Part shown: piece after piece, positions 18,905 through 29,059 of the stretch
Layout of the letters: each line of letters begins with the position of its first letter
How positions within the stretch are numbered: the stretch's first letter is position 1
Assembly (NCBI GenBank): GCA_903831255.1
Contig: CAIKWZ010000065.1
Location: 1 to 60,764, forward strand
Origin: an uncultured Alphaproteobacteria bacterium
Lineage (GTDB): Bacteria > Pseudomonadota > Alphaproteobacteria > Caulobacterales > Hyphomonadaceae
Direction of reading: 5' to 3'
Length of the DNA: 60,764 nucleotides
Program-made: the position numbers and the translations under genes
Notes under the pieces: model-generated
Told to the model about the DNA's origin: nothing
Seen by the model: the letters and a program-made list of their open reading frames with translations, nothing else
The model's database searches: none

Positions 18905-20043
18905 CAGGAAGTCCTCAGAACCGATATGAGCGTGTCAGGCCGGCGGCGGGTCAGCGCCAGTGCAAACCCCAGGGTAAGAGCCGTTCCAAGCAATGAGGAG
19001 CCCCCTGACGATACGAGGGGTAGCGTCATGCCTTTGGGCGGCATGAGACTGAGATTGACCGACATGTTGATGGCGGCCTGAAGGCCGAAGAGAGCGAATA
19101 ACCCAACCCCCGCCGCCCTCTCATACAGATCGGGATTTCTTGAGGCCATCAGAATACCCCTGATGCTGATGAAGGCGAAGCAGATCGCCAGTCCTGCGCA
19201 GGCGATCAGTCCGAACTCTTCTCCGGCGACAGCGAAGATGAAGTCTGTATGTGCATCCGGGAGCGCTGCTTTGACATCGCCCTCACCCGGCCCCACGCCG
19301 AACACGCCTCCGTGCTGAATAGCCTCGCGCGCCTTATCAATCTGATAGGTGTCATACTCAGTCGGATTGAGGAAACTATCGACGCGACGACGAACATGCG
19401 GAAGCAGAAGGTATAATCCAGATCCCATGGCGACGCCGCCTACCAGAAAGCCAAGCGCCCACTTCCAAGGCAGACCCAGAACGAAAAATACGATGAGAAA
19501 AGCGCCGGTTAAAAGCACCGCCTGTCCGACATCAGGCTGGAGAAGCAACAGGCCGACAGTCACGGCGTAAAATGAAAATGCGCTCATGGCGAGAGGGCCC
19601 TTCGGGTAGAGACCTCGCAGCGCGAGAAGCCAGGCCGAAATCACGATAAGAGCAGGCTTGATCATCTCGGAGGGTTGAAACGTGGAACCGCCGACCCTGA
19701 TCCATCGCTGAGCTCCCTTAGCTTCATGTCCTGCAAGTAGAACAGCCGTCATCAGGCCGAACGAAACCAAGAAGACAAGAACAGCCAGTCTCCGGACCCA
19801 AACCGGAGACAGCAATGACAAAGTCAGCATCACAGCAACGGCCAGACCTGCGAACACCACCTGCCTGTATACAAAATGATAGGGGTCCGCCTGTCCGATA
19901 CGGCGAGCAGCTTCCGGTCCCGCGGCAAGAGACAACACCAGACCAAGACAGAGCAAGGCGAAAGCTGTCGCGATCATGCCCTTGTCCACGGTTCGCCACC
20001 ATTCAGCGACCGGCGACCTGTCGGATCGACGAAACACCTGCAT
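18904..20043 (-). CDS. ftsW: Peptidoglycan glycosyltransferase FtsW (SEDS family)
   Basis: The 379-aa protein with about ten membrane helices is the septal SEDS glycan polymerase that works with FtsI. Recognisable parts are the RRIGQADPYHFVYRQ loop, GAQRWIRVGGSTFQPSEMIKP, LLQPDVGQ (catalytic Asp region), GPGEGDVKAALPDAHTDFIF and SSGGSSLLGTAL. The position between murD and murG identifies it as FtsW rather than RodA. It starts 4 bp after the murD stop. Confidence 0.95.
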   Translation of the reverse strand: MQVFRRSDRSPVAEWWRTVDKGMIATAFALLCLGLVLSLAAGPEAARRIGQADPYHFVYRQVVFAGLAVAVMLTLSLLSPVWVRRLAVLVFLVSFGLMTAVLLAGHEAKGAQRWIRVGGSTFQPSEMIKPALIVISAWLLALRGLYPKGPLAMSAFSFYAVTVGLLLLQPDVGQAVLLTGAFLIVFFVLGLPWKWALGFLVGGVAMGSGLYLLLPHVRRRVDSFLNPTEYDTYQIDKAREAIQHGGVFGVGPGEGDVKAALPDAHTDFIFAVAGEEFGLIACAGLAICFAFISIRGILMASRNPDLYERAAGVGLFALFGLQAAINMSVNLSLMPPKGMTLPLVSSGGSSLLGTALTLGFALALTRRRPDTLISVLRTS

Positions 20044-20047
20044 GATA

Positions 20048-21466
20048 TCAGGCCGTCTCTTTCAATGCGTGAGCCCTGGACAACTGGAGGCTCAGCGATC
20101 TGAAAACCTCTCCGCGATGCTCAAAGTCACGAAACTGATCGAAGCTGGCGCACGCTGGAGAAAACAGTACAACCGGACATAGGTCTCCTGCAGCCCGGGC
20201 ATCCCTGAATGCTGCGTCAATGGCGGCGTCCAGTTGCCTGCATTTCAAAAGTTCGACTTTTCCCGAGAGCGTGCGCGAGAAGGCCTCCGTGGACTCCCCT
20301 ATGAGATAGGCCTTTCGAACCGACCCGAAAAGCGGTTCCAGGTCGTCGATCCCCTCCTCTTTCGGGCGGCCTCCTACGATCCAGTAGGCGCCTGGGTAAG
20401 CACGCAGAGCCTGCTCAGCCGCCTGACTGTTCGTCGCCTTGGAGTCGTTGATGAACCGAACGCCATTGACCTCCACGATCATCTCAAGTCGATGAGGCAG
20501 GCCGGGATAGGACATCAGTCCGGCCATGATGTCCGCAGTCTCAAGTCCCAACGCCCGGCAGGCGGCATAGGCTGCCGCAGCGTTCTGATGATTGTGACGA
20601 CCCGGCAGACCCGGGGCGTTTCGAATGTCCTCCAGATCCAGCGCGCGTCCGCCCGACGAATCCATCAGATAACCGTCAAGAACGGACACCCCTCGCCCCA
20701 GCCCGAATTCGCTGGAAACAGGCACTACGCGTCTTCCGCCCTCAGCCGATAACTGAGTACAGATCACCTGGGTTCTCAGATCGTCGACTCCGAGGATCGC
20801 CGTGTCGCCGATGCCCTGATTACGGAAGATCCTGCGCTTGGCCTGAACGTAGCCATCCATGCCGCCATGTCGACCAAGATGATCGGGAGATATGTTGAGA
20901 AGAACCGCGACATCACACTTGAGTGTCTCGACAAGCTCAAGCTGGTAGCTGGAAAGTTCGAGAACGTATATCGCACCAGCGTGAAGACGCTCGAGGTCCA
21001 GAACGCCAATTCCGATGTTTCCGCCGACGCGAACGTCTTTTCCCGCTGATTTCAGAATATGTCCGATCAACGCAGTCGTGGTGGATTTACCATTCGTCCC
21101 TGTCACGCCGACAATCCGCGGTCGCTCATGCGCACCCAGACTGTTCACCGCCTTTGCGAACAGCTCCATATCCCCGATCACGGGAACGCCCATCATCTGC
21201 GCCATTCGAACGAGACGATGAGGCTCCGGAAAACGATGCGGGATGCCGGGAGACAGGACAAGCGCCGCAAACGTCTGCCAGTCGCGACGATTGAGATCGA
21301 CAACCTGAACGCCTGCGTCCTGGGCGGCCTTACGTGAGGCCTCGTTGTCATCCCATGCAAGAACCCGAGCGCCTCCGGCCGTCAATGCTCGAGCAGCAGA
21401 GATGCCGGATCGGCCAAGGCCGAATACCGCCACATCCTTGCCCTCAAATGCATGAACCGGAATCAC
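20048..21466 (-). CDS. murD: UDP-N-acetylmuramoyl-L-alanine--D-glutamate ligase MurD
   Basis: The 472-aa cytoplasmic ligase adds D-Glu. The N-terminal AVFGLGRSGISAARAL, P-loop GVTGTNGKSTTTALIG, NISPDHLGRHG and the C-terminal NDSKATN...GG region are present. The start is a GTG at 21466, which gives the usual short N terminus before the first glycine loop. It lies 7 bp after the mraY stop. Confidence 0.96.
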   Translation of the reverse strand: MIPVHAFEGKDVAVFGLGRSGISAARALTAGGARVLAWDDNEASRKAAQDAGVQVVDLNRRDWQTFAALVLSPGIPHRFPEPHRLVRMAQMMGVPVIGDMELFAKAVNSLGAHERPRIVGVTGTNGKSTTTALIGHILKSAGKDVRVGGNIGIGVLDLERLHAGAIYVLELSSYQLELVETLKCDVAVLLNISPDHLGRHGGMDGYVQAKRRIFRNQGIGDTAILGVDDLRTQVICTQLSAEGGRRVVPVSSEFGLGRGVSVLDGYLMDSSGGRALDLEDIRNAPGLPGRHNHQNAAAAYAACRALGLETADIMAGLMSYPGLPHRLEMIVEVNGVRFINDSKATNSQAAEQALRAYPGAYWIVGGRPKEEGIDDLEPLFGSVRKAYLIGESTEAFSRTLSGKVELLKCRQLDAAIDAAFRDARAAGDLCPVVLFSPACASFDQFRDFEHRGEVFRSLSLQLSRAHALKETA

Positions 21467-21473
21467 GACCCGC

Positions 21474-22607
21474 CTACCTCAGCTTGAGCGTTGCAAGGCC
21501 GACGAGGGCGAGCAGGAAGGCGATGATCCAGAACCGTATGACAACCGTCGACTCAGACCACCCAAGTTTCTCAAAATGATGGTGGATCGGAGCCATGAGA
21601 AAGACTCGCTTGCCGGTCATCTTGAACGAAGCAACCTGGATGATGACCGACAAGGCCTCGAGAAGAAAAAGGCCTCCGACAATAGCAAGTACAAGCTCAT
21701 GCTTGACGCAAACAGCCATCGCTCCCAGTCCCCCGCCAAGAGCAAGAGACCCTGTATCGCCCATGAACACCTTAGCTGGCGGAGCGTTATACCAAAGGAA
21801 CCCTAAGCCGCCTCCGACAAACGAGCCCATCACAACCGCGAGCTCTGCGGTTCCAGGAGTGGCGGTCAGAAGGAGGTAATTGGCAAGGCGAGGCGTTCCG
21901 CAAGCATACGCGATGAACCCGAAGGTGGCGCCGGCAATCATCACCGGACCTATAGCGAGACCATCGAGACCGTCGGTGAAATTCACCGCATTGCCCGCCC
22001 CGACGATTACGAAGGCGCCAAACGCAATGAAACCGACCAGCGTCAGATCCAGCAGGAAATCCTTTAGGAACGGCAGAGCGAGCGACTGCTCAAACTTGTC
22101 GGGCGGCATCGAAACCGCGAGCCCGGCCTCAACGGCCTCGCTGGCGGCCAGCGGCGCGTATTGGGTGATCCAGTACACGGCGGCGCCGGCGATGACGAAC
22201 TCCATCACCAGGCGCGCCTTGCCCGACAATCCAGCAGTGCCACGCTTCGTGACTTTTTGGTAATCGTCGATGAACCCGACCGCCCCAAACATCAACGTAA
22301 CAAGAAAGACGATCCAGACATACTGGTTAGAAAGGTCCGCCCAGAGAAGTGTTCCTGCCGAGATGCCGAACAGAATAAGAAAGCCGCCCATCGTAGGCGT
22401 GCCCTTCTTCGACATGTGAGAAGCTGGACCATCCTCCCGGATAGGCTGGCCCTTGCCCTGCTTGCGACGAAGCCAGGCGATCATCGGAGCGCCGAATATC
22501 AGAGAAAGGATCAACGCGGTCGCCAGCGCCAATCCGGTTCGAAAAGTGATGTAACTGAAAAGATTCAGATCATCGCCTGCATAGGGAGCGAGAAACTCAT
22601 AAAGCAT
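21474..22607 (-). CDS. mraY: Phospho-MurNAc-pentapeptide transferase MraY
   Basis: The 377-aa integral membrane enzyme with about ten helices transfers phospho-MurNAc-pentapeptide to undecaprenyl phosphate, making lipid I. Signatures are [17 protein letters not shown], the [10 protein letters not shown] loop with catalytic Asp, [13 protein letters not shown] and MAPIHHHFE. The ATG at 22607 lies 7 nt after GGGAGG; a TTG two codons earlier overlaps that site and is rejected. The start overlaps the murF end by 11 nt. The 160-190 loop ([21 protein letters not shown]) is longer than in E. coli. Confidence 0.97.
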   Translation of the reverse strand: MLYEFLAPYAGDDLNLFSYITFRTGLALATALILSLIFGAPMIAWLRRKQGKGQPIREDGPASHMSKKGTPTMGGFLILFGISAGTLLWADLSNQYVWIVFLVTLMFGAVGFIDDYQKVTKRGTAGLSGKARLVMEFVIAGAAVYWITQYAPLAASEAVEAGLAVSMPPDKFEQSLALPFLKDFLLDLTLVGFIAFGAFVIVGAGNAVNFTDGLDGLAIGPVMIAGATFGFIAYACGTPRLANYLLLTATPGTAELAVVMGSFVGGGLGFLWYNAPPAKVFMGDTGSLALGGGLGAMAVCVKHELVLAIVGGLFLLEALSVIIQVASFKMTGKRVFLMAPIHHHFEKLGWSESTVVIRFWIIAFLLALVGLATLKLR

Positions 22608-24027
22608 CTGCAATCCTCCCGGATGAGGCGTTTAAGGCGACGCCTTTGTCTATCGCACGAAGGATCGTAGCGACTTTTCCCATGCCGGATGCATTCGAGC
22701 CTTTGATCAAGACCACGTCCCCCGATAGCAACAGGGAATTCGTCATCGCGGCCGCTTCTTCCGGACCCTGTGTCATCCTGACCTCAATTGCAGGAGCTTG
22801 CACCGACAAGCGATCCGCCAGATGCCTCATTTCTCCACCCGAAAGAATCACGACGCTCACGCCTGCTGCGGCCAGCGGATCGGCCAGACCGGCGTGCCAC
22901 TCAGCGCTTTCCGAACCGAGCTCGCGCATCTCGCCAAGAACTGCGACCTTACGGCCAGGACGACGCGCCAGCCCCGAAAATGCAGCTCGCATCGACTGAG
23001 GATTGGCGTTGTAGCTGTCATCGACAAGAGTGATAGGATCGCCTGTCGCCAGCCGAAGGGTCTCCGCGGCGCCGCGGCCTGGCGGCGGCAGGTAGCCGGC
23101 TAAGGCCTGCGCCGCTCCGCTCGCGTCAATACCGGAAGCAACTGACGCAAGAACGGCAAGCGCGGCATTGCCAGCCCAATGCTCTCCAACAGCAAGTAGT
23201 TCAGTATCGACAACAGTCCCCATGACCTCAAGGCTGATCCGGGACCGGGCGCCATCAGAAGTGTAATCTCGGACCGCTGCGCTGTGAACGCCAGGATCGC
23301 CGCCAAAAGTCAGGACCTCAGCAGCAGGTTGAAGATCGAGCGCTCGTCGCCTCATTATCTCGAAGAAAGGGTCTCTTTCCGGAAGAATTACAGTTCCGTC
23401 CGGCTCAAGTCCGACGAAGATGTCAGACTTCTCGATCGCGACCGCATCGACACTGCCCAAACCCTCCAGATGAGCAGGAGCAATACAGGTGATCATCGCG
23501 ATCTGAGGACGCACGAGGTGCGAACGAGGAGCGATCTCGCCGGGCGTACTCATGCCGATTTCAAATATCGCCCTTTGAGTGTCGCGAGGCATCCTTGCAA
23601 GGGTCAAAGGTACGCCCCAGTGATTATTGAAAGACTTGTCGGACCAGTGCGAACGTCCATGAGCTCGAAAAATCCGAGCTATCATTTCCTTCACACTGGT
23701 CTTGCCGACAGAGCCGGTCACGGCAGCGCACACACCGGTCATTCGACGGCGCGAAGCAGTGCCCAACTGAACGAGCGCCTCCAGAACGTCTTCGGAGATG
23801 AACCCCGGCCGTCCCATATCGCGAGACACGAGGCACGCAGCAGCACCCGCAGCGAACGCAGGTTCGACAAAGTCATGTCCGTCCCGAACATCCCTGAGCG
23901 CCACAAAGAGGTCGCCTGGAGACAAGGTACGAGTGTCAATAGAGACACCGGAAACACGCCAGTCCCCAACTCGACGACCCGAAACAGCCGCCTCAACCTC
24001 CTGAGCAGTCCACAAGTCTGCGGTCAT
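22597..24027 (-). CDS. murF: UDP-MurNAc-tripeptide--D-Ala-D-Ala ligase MurF
   Basis: The 476-aa ATP-dependent ligase adds the D-Ala-D-Ala made by Ddl. Visible are the N-terminal [14 protein letters not shown] domain, the P-loop [29 protein letters not shown], the [10 protein letters not shown] motif and [14 protein letters not shown]. It overlaps murE by 4 nt (ATGA) and mraY by 11 nt. Confidence 0.97.
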   Translation of the reverse strand: MTADLWTAQEVEAAVSGRRVGDWRVSGVSIDTRTLSPGDLFVALRDVRDGHDFVEPAFAAGAAACLVSRDMGRPGFISEDVLEALVQLGTASRRRMTGVCAAVTGSVGKTSVKEMIARIFRAHGRSHWSDKSFNNHWGVPLTLARMPRDTQRAIFEIGMSTPGEIAPRSHLVRPQIAMITCIAPAHLEGLGSVDAVAIEKSDIFVGLEPDGTVILPERDPFFEIMRRRALDLQPAAEVLTFGGDPGVHSAAVRDYTSDGARSRISLEVMGTVVDTELLAVGEHWAGNAALAVLASVASGIDASGAAQALAGYLPPPGRGAAETLRLATGDPITLVDDSYNANPQSMRAAFSGLARRPGRKVAVLGEMRELGSESAEWHAGLADPLAAAGVSVVILSGGEMRHLADRLSVQAPAIEVRMTQGPEEAAAMTNSLLLSGDVVLIKGSNASGMGKVATILRAIDKGVALNASSGRIADAL

Positions 24028-25487
24028 GTACGTCCGCCTCCGAGATCGGCTAGGGCGGCTTCGGCAGCTTCATGGTCAGAGAACGGAGTGACGACGCCCT
24101 TCACAATCTGTCCGGTCTCATGACCCTTGCCTGCGATCAAAAGGGCGTCCCCCGATCTGAGACGCCTTACTCCCTCGAAGATAGCGGAACGACGATCGCC
24201 GATATCAGACGCACCCGGCGCCGCGCTCCGGATCGCCGAGCGAATGAGCGCTGGATCCTCAGAGCGAGGGTTGTCGTCAGTGATGATGACGTCGTCGGCA
24301 AGCCGACGCGCCACATCTCCCATCATCGAACGCTTCGCCGGATCGCGATCCCCGCCGCATCCGAACACGAGGACAAGACGCCCGCGCACGTGCGGACGGA
24401 CGGCTCTCAGCAAGGCTTCAAGTCCGTCAGGCGTATGAGCGTAGTCGACAAAGACTGGCGCCCGCTGAGGTGTCTGGCCGACAAGTTCCAGCCTTCCCCG
24501 AACTCCGCGGAGATGCGGAATAGCCTCCAGCACTTTCTCCATAGGCTCGCCAAGCGCATAGGCAATGCCAACGGCGCAAAGCACGTTTAGAGCCTGAAAT
24601 TCACCGATGAGAGGCAGGTGAACCACCTCCTCGCGATCGCGACCCGGAACCTCTTCCCATTGAATTCGAAGATCCTGGCCGGTGCCTCGGGGAATGATCT
24701 CATCAAACCAGACATGATCCCCTCGCCAGCCTACGGTGACCACCTTTAGTCCGGCCTGGTGTGAGGCTGCTGAGAACGCATCAAGCTCCGGACTGTCGGC
24801 GTTGATGACAGCCGATGCCCCGAGCGGCAGGAGGTCTGAGAAGAGCCTGAGCTTGGCGGAGCGGTAGTCTTCGAAGGTCGTATGATAATCTAGATGGTCC
24901 TGTGTCAGGTTTGTGAACGCCCCAACCGATAACCGGACGCCGTCCAGGCGATACTGGTCCAAACCATGGGAGGAAGCCTCCATGGCGACGTGCGTCACCC
25001 CATCATCGGCGAGACTTTGCAGGGTCTCAAATATCATGACCGGGTCAGGCGTCGTATGGCCCAGATCCACCGCTCCCTTTGGACCCACAGCGCCAAGGGT
25101 TCCCATCGACGCAGCCTGATGACCCAGGCGCCCCCAGATCTGACGAAGGAAGTCGACAGTCGAGCTCTTGCCGTTCGTTCCAGTGACAGCTGCAATCACT
25201 GACGGCTGCCGGGGAGCCATGGCGGCGGCGACCCGAGCCAGCGCGAGCCTCGGCTCCGGCACACGAATCACCGGGACGGACCACTGCCCCGGCCGCTCAT
25301 CAGTAAGAACGGCGGCAGCACCGGCGGCCAGCGCTGCGTCTATGAAGGAACGACCGTCCCCACGAGATCCCAGAATGGCGGCAAACAGATACCCAGGTTG
25401 GACCTTTCGACTGTCGGCCGTCACGCCGACAATATCGATTCCTGACAGGTCGCCGCCAAGTTCGGGAAAGAGTTCGCCCAGCTTCAT
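24024..25487 (-). CDS. murE: UDP-MurNAc-L-Ala-D-Glu--2,6-diaminopimelate ligase MurE
   Basis: The 487-aa ligase adds the third stem residue. The P-loop AVTGTNGKSSTVDFL, EASSHGLDQYRLDG, NLTQDHLDYH and the C-terminal DDNPRSEDP are visible. The DNPR motif is the known determinant for meso-diaminopimelate rather than lysine, so the wall is expected to be the meso-DAP type, as in other Gram-negatives. Four-nt overlaps with ftsI upstream and murF downstream indicate coupling. Confidence 0.97.
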   Translation of the reverse strand: MKLGELFPELGGDLSGIDIVGVTADSRKVQPGYLFAAILGSRGDGRSFIDAALAAGAAAVLTDERPGQWSVPVIRVPEPRLALARVAAAMAPRQPSVIAAVTGTNGKSSTVDFLRQIWGRLGHQAASMGTLGAVGPKGAVDLGHTTPDPVMIFETLQSLADDGVTHVAMEASSHGLDQYRLDGVRLSVGAFTNLTQDHLDYHTTFEDYRSAKLRLFSDLLPLGASAVINADSPELDAFSAASHQAGLKVVTVGWRGDHVWFDEIIPRGTGQDLRIQWEEVPGRDREEVVHLPLIGEFQALNVLCAVGIAYALGEPMEKVLEAIPHLRGVRGRLELVGQTPQRAPVFVDYAHTPDGLEALLRAVRPHVRGRLVLVFGCGGDRDPAKRSMMGDVARRLADDVIITDDNPRSEDPALIRSAIRSAAPGASDIGDRRSAIFEGVRRLRSGDALLIAGKGHETGQIVKGVVTPFSDHEAAEAALADLGGGRT

Positions 25488-27133
25488 AGCGACCTCGCTT
25501 CAGAAACAGCCTGGAGTTGGCGCTGGGTGTCCTCCGCAGATGTCAGTATGGGCTCAAGACCCAACAGAGGCGCTGCCCTTGATATCACGCGGCCAGCGAT
25601 TGTCGCTGCTGTGTAGGCGGCGGTCCGCGCCTCTCCCGATCTGGGAGTGGCTTCATCCAGAACGATCAAAACGACGAACTGAGGACGCGAAGCAGGAAAG
25701 ACAGCAGCAAAAGACGTCACGTTTCGATCAGGATCATACCCATCCGGACCAGGCTTTTCGGCCGTTCCCGTTTTGCCGGCAACCTCGTAACCCAAAGAAT
25801 CAGCATTGTGGCCCGTCCCGGACGTGACCGTGTATCTCATCATTTCGAGTACTGTTCGTGCAGTCGATGATGACATGACCTGCCGACGCTCAGCGCGTCC
25901 CTGATCAGCAGGCTCAATGAAGGTCGGGGACAGGTAAAATCCCCCATTGGCGAATGGAACAAAGCTCATGGCGAATGCCAGCGGCGACACGGCGATTCCA
26001 TGACCATAACTGACCGTGGCCGACGTCAGACCGTCCCACTCGCCAGGGGTGAGCGGAGCTGCAGACGGCGGGCCTTCATACTCCATCCGCGAAAGGAGAC
26101 CCAATGATTCAAGAAACTCTCGCTGCCGGTCTGGCCCAATTCGCTGCGCAATCTGGACAGCGCCGATATTGGAGGACTGAGCGATGATATCGGTAACCGA
26201 AACCGCCTGGGAATGATCAAGGGGATGGGAATCTCGAACTGTAGCCGCCCCGATGCGAACAGGCGCTGATACATCGAAGAGATCGTCGGAAGAAAGCTGA
26301 CCCGCCTCAAGAGCGGAGGCGACAGTCAGGGGTTTAAAGATCGAGCCAAGTTCAAAAACCGCCCCGGACGCCCGATTTGTCTTCGCGCCCTCCATTCGCT
26401 CAGACGGAAGATTAGGGTTGACGGCGGGCCAGGACGCGATGGCGCGCACGGCGCCGCTGGAGGCGTCGACGATGATCCCAGCCGCTCCCTTCATCTCAAA
26501 AGTCTCGATCGCCCGATCAAGCTCCGCTTCGAGAGCGAACTGAGCGCCCGCATCCAAGGTCAGACGGAGAGACTCTCCTCCGTCACGGAGCCGCTCGTCA
26601 AATACGCTCTCAATCCCCTCGACGCCACGACCGTCGACATCCGTAAATCCTAGCAGGTGACCCGCAAGCGCGCCGCGAGGATATACGCGCCGCATCTCCT
26701 CTTCAAATCGGAGCCCCTCGAGGCCAAGTGCGAACAGGGACTGTTTTTGCCTCTGACTAAGACCGCGCTTGATCCAGATAAAACGGCGCTCCTTGTCCGA
26801 AAGCCGCTTCGTCAAATCCTCCACGTCGATGCCCGGCAGAACGCTCGCGACACCTCTGGCGACCTCGCCAGCGTCCCAGATCGCCCTTGGATCAGCAGAG
26901 AGAGACCACCCGGGAAGGGAGCTGGCCAGAAGCTCGCCCCGGCGATCTACAATATCTGCGCGCCGCACATCGGCCTCAGCAACCGCCACGCCCTGCCCGG
27001 CCTCCCGGCCCTCCAGGGAAACCTGCGCATTCCTGCCAACGATGACAGCGAAGAGCACCCCCAGGGCGAGCGCGACAAGGCGCGCACGCCGTCCGCCATG
27101 ATCATCCCGCGACCCGCCCCTCTGAAGCGTCAT
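25484..27133 (-). CDS. ftsI: Septal peptidoglycan transpeptidase FtsI (PBP3)
   Basis: The 549-aa class B penicillin-binding protein has a cytoplasmic tail, a membrane helix at about residues 17-35, a pedestal domain (ADIVDRRGELLA..., RVYPRGALAGHLLGF), and a transpeptidase domain. The catalytic motifs are SIFK (264-267), SSN (320-322) and KTGT (454-457). It cross-links septal wall together with FtsW. Four-nt overlaps with ftsL and murE place it in the tightly packed operon. Confidence 0.96.
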   Translation of the reverse strand: MTLQRGGSRDDHGGRRARLVALALGVLFAVIVGRNAQVSLEGREAGQGVAVAEADVRRADIVDRRGELLASSLPGWSLSADPRAIWDAGEVARGVASVLPGIDVEDLTKRLSDKERRFIWIKRGLSQRQKQSLFALGLEGLRFEEEMRRVYPRGALAGHLLGFTDVDGRGVEGIESVFDERLRDGGESLRLTLDAGAQFALEAELDRAIETFEMKGAAGIIVDASSGAVRAIASWPAVNPNLPSERMEGAKTNRASGAVFELGSIFKPLTVASALEAGQLSSDDLFDVSAPVRIGAATVRDSHPLDHSQAVSVTDIIAQSSNIGAVQIAQRIGPDRQREFLESLGLLSRMEYEGPPSAAPLTPGEWDGLTSATVSYGHGIAVSPLAFAMSFVPFANGGFYLSPTFIEPADQGRAERRQVMSSSTARTVLEMMRYTVTSGTGHNADSLGYEVAGKTGTAEKPGPDGYDPDRNVTSFAAVFPASRPQFVVLIVLDEATPRSGEARTAAYTAATIAGRVISRAAPLLGLEPILTSAEDTQRQLQAVSEARSL

Positions 27134-27471
27134 GGAAGCGACGCCCCCGTCTCCCCGGAGACGGAAGAAGCTTCGGTCGGTATCGAGCCCTCTTCGCCAA
27201 GCCTGCGAGACAACATCTCCGGAGCGGTGAATTGCTCGGGAGAAGAGGGTGCAAGCCCAAGGCGCTCGCTGGCCAAAGGCCCGATCCGCTCCGGACGAGC
27301 CAGATAAGCCTCCTCAGCCTTGAGGACGGAGATCTCTTCCTGAGCGTCACGGATTTCGCCGCGCAGCGCCTCGATCCTCTTCTCATTATCCTGAGCGCCC
27401 AGCTTGGCGCGATAGACCCCGATAGCCAGACCGGCGATCACGATAAGCGCAATGACAAATACCCGCATCAT
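27130..27471 (-). CDS. ftsL: Cell division protein FtsL
   Basis: The 113-aa bitopic protein has a membrane helix at residues 2-21 (MRVFVIALIVIAGLAIGVYRAK), a coiled coil at about 27-60 (DNEKRIEALRGEIRDAQEEISVLKAEEAYL), then the RPERIGPLASERLGLAPSSP motif. That motif is typical of alphaproteobacterial FtsL. It forms the FtsQLB complex that activates FtsWI. Sequence is poorly conserved across bacteria, but topology and its place between rsmH and ftsI, with 4-nt overlaps on both sides, make the call secure. Confidence 0.9.
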   Translation of the reverse strand: MMRVFVIALIVIAGLAIGVYRAKLGAQDNEKRIEALRGEIRDAQEEISVLKAEEAYLARPERIGPLASERLGLAPSSPEQFTAPEMLSRRLGEEGSIPTEASSVSGETGASLP

Positions 27472-28463
27472 GAAACCGCACCTTCAAGCTGTTTGAGACC
27501 TGGAAGACGGGGCAGGTCGTCAAGCCGCCCACCCCACGCAGGGGCGCCGCTGCGAATAGCCCACCTCAATCGCGCAGAGCGAGCCCGCGGGTTACGTTCA
27601 ACCTCGTCGAGCGAAGGCTCGACAGCTTTGCGATAAACAAGCTCGAATGACGGCGGTGCGCCGACGGGAATTTCTGGCGCATGTCGGGACAACCCAGGAC
27701 TGTGACCCGATCGGGTTCGCAGAAAATTCTTCACGATGCGGTCTTCGATAGAATGAAACGTCACGACGACGAGCCGTCCGCCATCCTTGAGCGCCCTCTC
27801 TGCAGCCAGCAGCGCACGAACAAGCTCACCCGCCTCATCATTGACAAACATCCGGAGGGCCTGAAATACGCGCGTCGCCGGGTGCGTGCGCTTTCCCTGC
27901 CGTCCGCCAAGGGTTCGCTCCACATAGCTCGCGAGATCCAAGGTCGTTTCAAACGGCTGAAGTCGTCGACGCTGCACTATCCCACGGGCGAGCCGACGTG
28001 CGAACGGCTCCTCTCCCAGGTAATGAAAGATATCCGCGATCTCACCTTCGGTGAGCCGATTGACCGCATCAGCCGCGCTCGGGCCCCTTCGTTCCATCCG
28101 CATGTCCAGCGGCCCCTCGCGCATGAAGGAAAAACCGCGGGCAGGTTCGTCGATCTGAAACGAGGAAACCCCAAGATCAAGCATGACGCCATCGACGTGC
28201 TCATAACCGGCTGCGCGCGATATGGCGTCGATTTCCCCGAAGCGCCCGGGCGCAGGGATCAAGCGGCTATCGCGTCCAGCATGCTCCCAGGCCCTCTCCA
28301 TCGCGTCCGGGTCGCGGTCGACGGCGAGTACGCGACAGGACGCCACTGCAAGAACGGCGCGACTGTAACCGCCCCCGCCATAGGTGCCGTCAACGATCAC
28401 CGCCCCCTCAACCGGGGCAAGCGCCTCCATAACCTGCTCGACCAGTACCGGAATGTGGCTCAT
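27468..28463 (-). CDS. rsmH: 16S rRNA (cytosine-1402-N4)-methyltransferase RsmH (MraW)
   Basis: The 331-aa SAM-dependent enzyme methylates C1402 in the ribosomal P site. The HIPVLVEQVMEAL start, the VDGTYGGGGYSRAVL SAM loop, DLGVSSFQIDEPARGFSF, KRTHPATRVFQALR and VVTFHSIEDRIVKNF are diagnostic. It lies second in the dcw cluster, overlapping mraZ and ftsL by 4 nt each. Confidence 0.97.
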   Translation of the reverse strand: MSHIPVLVEQVMEALAPVEGAVIVDGTYGGGGYSRAVLAVASCRVLAVDRDPDAMERAWEHAGRDSRLIPAPGRFGEIDAISRAAGYEHVDGVMLDLGVSSFQIDEPARGFSFMREGPLDMRMERRGPSAADAVNRLTEGEIADIFHYLGEEPFARRLARGIVQRRRLQPFETTLDLASYVERTLGGRQGKRTHPATRVFQALRMFVNDEAGELVRALLAAERALKDGGRLVVVTFHSIEDRIVKNFLRTRSGHSPGLSRHAPEIPVGAPPSFELVYRKAVEPSLDEVERNPRARSARLRWAIRSGAPAWGGRLDDLPRLPGLKQLEGAVS

Positions 28464-28924
28464 CGCATGACCGCCGGCTCTGCATCTTCGATGAACGGAT
28501 CGAGAAGATCGCCACTATCAAGGGCGAGCCGCAAGAGAGAATCAGACCTCGGCTGATGAACCTCTGGCGCCCAGATCTGGAAGCGATCCCCCAAACCCAC
28601 GAACCGCACCTTGTCGGCAATGCCAGCATGTGACGTGAGATCCGCCTCAAGGACGATACGGCCGCCTTCGTCGAAGCGCGCATGACGCCCACGCCCGAAA
28701 ATTGCGAACGACAGCGCCTCTCGTCTGGGATCGAGCGGCTTGAGACGGGAGATCGCGCGTTGAAACTGCCCCACAAGCGCCCCGCCGCCGCCCTCAAGAC
28801 ACGGCTTGTCTATCGACGGCCACAAAAAGACGCTGTCTTCGCCAGACAGAGCCTTTCGGAAAGAAGCAGGGACAGAAACCCGCTTCTTCGCGTCAACGCC
28901 GCTCTCATGCGAGGAGAGAAACAT
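28460..28924 (-). CDS. mraZ: Transcriptional regulator MraZ
   Basis: The 154-aa protein has two MraZ/SpoVT-AbrB-like repeats: FLSSHESGVDAKKRVSVPASFRKAL with the DxK/RxR signature, and the second FDEGGRIVLEADLTSHAGI. MraZ forms rings and in E. coli represses its own dcw operon. It is the first gene of the cluster and overlaps rsmH by 4 nt. A five-unit TGGG repeat array lies 91-135 bp upstream and is the likely binding site. The ribosome-binding site before the ATG is weak (GGCCGGGG). Confidence 0.95.
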   Translation of the reverse strand: MFLSSHESGVDAKKRVSVPASFRKALSGEDSVFLWPSIDKPCLEGGGGALVGQFQRAISRLKPLDPRREALSFAIFGRGRHARFDEGGRIVLEADLTSHAGIADKVRFVGLGDRFQIWAPEVHQPRSDSLLRLALDSGDLLDPFIEDAEPAVMR

Positions 28925-29014
28925 ACCCCGGCCGCCCGCTTAACGCCCGCCCAATCGGACTGAAAATCTTCTTCGACAACGCCGCACAGCCACCCAGAAG
29001 CGCAGCGCGGATTG

Positions 29015-29059
29015 TGGGATACCATGGGAAACTATGGGAAACAACGGGAGTTAATGGGT
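29015..29059. promoter_or_regulatory. Candidate MraZ operator: five TGGG boxes at 10-bp spacing
   Basis: On the plus strand, TGGGA occurs at 29015, 29025 and 29035, CGGGA at 29045 and TGGGT at 29055. That is five boxes in exact 10-bp register, each followed by a 5-nt spacer. In E. coli MraZ binds direct TGGGN repeats separated by 5 nt upstream of mraZ, and this array matches that spacing with more units. The boxes read away from mraZ on the strand shown. The array is centred about 113 bp upstream of the mraZ start, so autoregulation of the whole dcw operon is likely. Confidence 0.75.
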
